From NCBI GenBank assembly GCA_038230975.1, contig JBBRMF010000320.1, positions 1 to 5,728 of the forward strand: DNA of 5,728 bases, given 5' to 3'. Below, in pieces: positions 5,473 to 5,728 of the stretch. Origin of the DNA: JANXVV01 sp038230975 (GTDB taxonomy: Bacteria > Planctomycetota > Phycisphaerae > Tepidisphaerales > Tepidisphaeraceae). The notes beneath the pieces are model-generated. The model was not told where the DNA came from, searched no databases, and worked only from the letters and a program-made list of their open reading frames with translations. A program made the translations under genes and the position numbers. The number at the start of each line of letters is the position of its first letter. Position 1 is the first letter of the stretch.

Positions 5473-5681
5473 AATACCGTGAAGTTGCCCGCAAACTCCA
5501 AAAACTATAGTGCCCTGAAATCGCACGCACCGGCGGCGGGTCGCATCGAAAATGGTCCAACCCGTCCACGAATCACGTAACAGTCATTCCAGACTGGGGT
5601 GGCAAAGACCTGAAACTCGGCACCATTCGAGCCGTCGTGCGACAGTTGGCACTCGACTGGGAAGACTTCAACAAAGCCTGA
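5469..5681 (+). pseudogene. hicA: hicA toxin gene interrupted by in-frame TAG at codon 14
   Basis: Read from GTG 5469, the frame gives VKYREVARKLQKL, then TAG (5508-5510). It continues in the same frame as CPEIARTGGGSHRKW through DLKLGTIRAVVRQLALDWED to a TGA at 5679-5681. This is a full-length HicA (YcfA-like, double-stranded RNA-binding-fold mRNA interferase) of 71 codons including the final stop. It carries the conserved GGSH motif with catalytic His at codon 26 and the GTIRxxxRQL helix. The family usually has Gly-Cys after the first helix (KLxxLGC), so the TAG replaces that Gly. There is no frameshift and no ATG, GTG or TTG restart between the TAG and the catalytic His. As written, the toxin would be a 13-residue peptide and inactive. 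Alternatives are a sequencing error or amber readthrough. The bases after 5681 show no gene before the window ends. Confidence 0.85.
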
Positions 5682-5728
5682 TCTGGACTATACCTCGAAT
5701 ACCTCCCAAGCCGGAGGCGGAAGGCGTA

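Noticed and set aside
5510..5518. GTG downstream of the hicA TAG as a restart
   Set aside because: It is in another frame and meets a TGA after one further codon, so it cannot restore HicA.
5702..5717. CCTCC/GGAGG stem near the right end, possibly the edge of another repeat
   Set aside because: Five pairs only and cut off by the window end; not enough to support a repeat or terminator.

Overview
The window (5,728 bases, moderately GC-rich) reads as a bacterial chromosomal segment. It is most consistent with the Planctomycetota. That assignment is an inference from three things: a transmembrane von Willebrand A (VWA) protein with an amidotransferase-like domain, intergenic GC-rich palindromic repeats of the kind common in that phylum, and mostly weak Shine-Dalgarno signals. 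No rRNA or marker gene confirms it.

Layout from left to right. (1) 1-1581, plus strand: the C-terminal part of a membrane-anchored VWA-domain protein whose 5' end lies outside the window. (2) 1582-1906: a gene-free convergent spacer filled with nested inverted repeats. (3) 1907-3178, minus strand: a membrane-anchored YkuE-like metallophosphoesterase with an internal twin-arginine motif and a perfect palindromic repeat read through inside the coding sequence. (4) 3179-3351: a divergent promoter region with a good sigma70-like promoter and a palindrome. (5) 3352-3654, plus strand: an unrecognised 100-residue basic protein, followed by a strong bidirectional terminator. (6) 3769-4188, minus strand: a stand-alone CheY-like receiver domain. 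(7) 4289-4370: a pair of palindromic repeats in inverted orientation. (8) 4383-5147, minus strand: aspartate/glutamate leucyltransferase (bpt), an N-degron pathway enzyme. (9) 5227-5681, plus strand: a HicB antitoxin gene overlapping by 4 bases a hicA toxin gene that is interrupted by an in-frame TAG at codon 14.

The genes do not form one pathway. Only hicB-hicA is a clear co-transcribed unit; the others look like single-gene transcription units of alternating orientation separated by repeats and a terminator. The most notable points are the amber-interrupted hicA beside an intact hicB, at least three different palindromic repeat families in under 6 kb (one absorbed in frame by a coding sequence, one pair with a compensatory base-pair change), and the uncharacterised basic protein. 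No complete new multi-gene system is visible.
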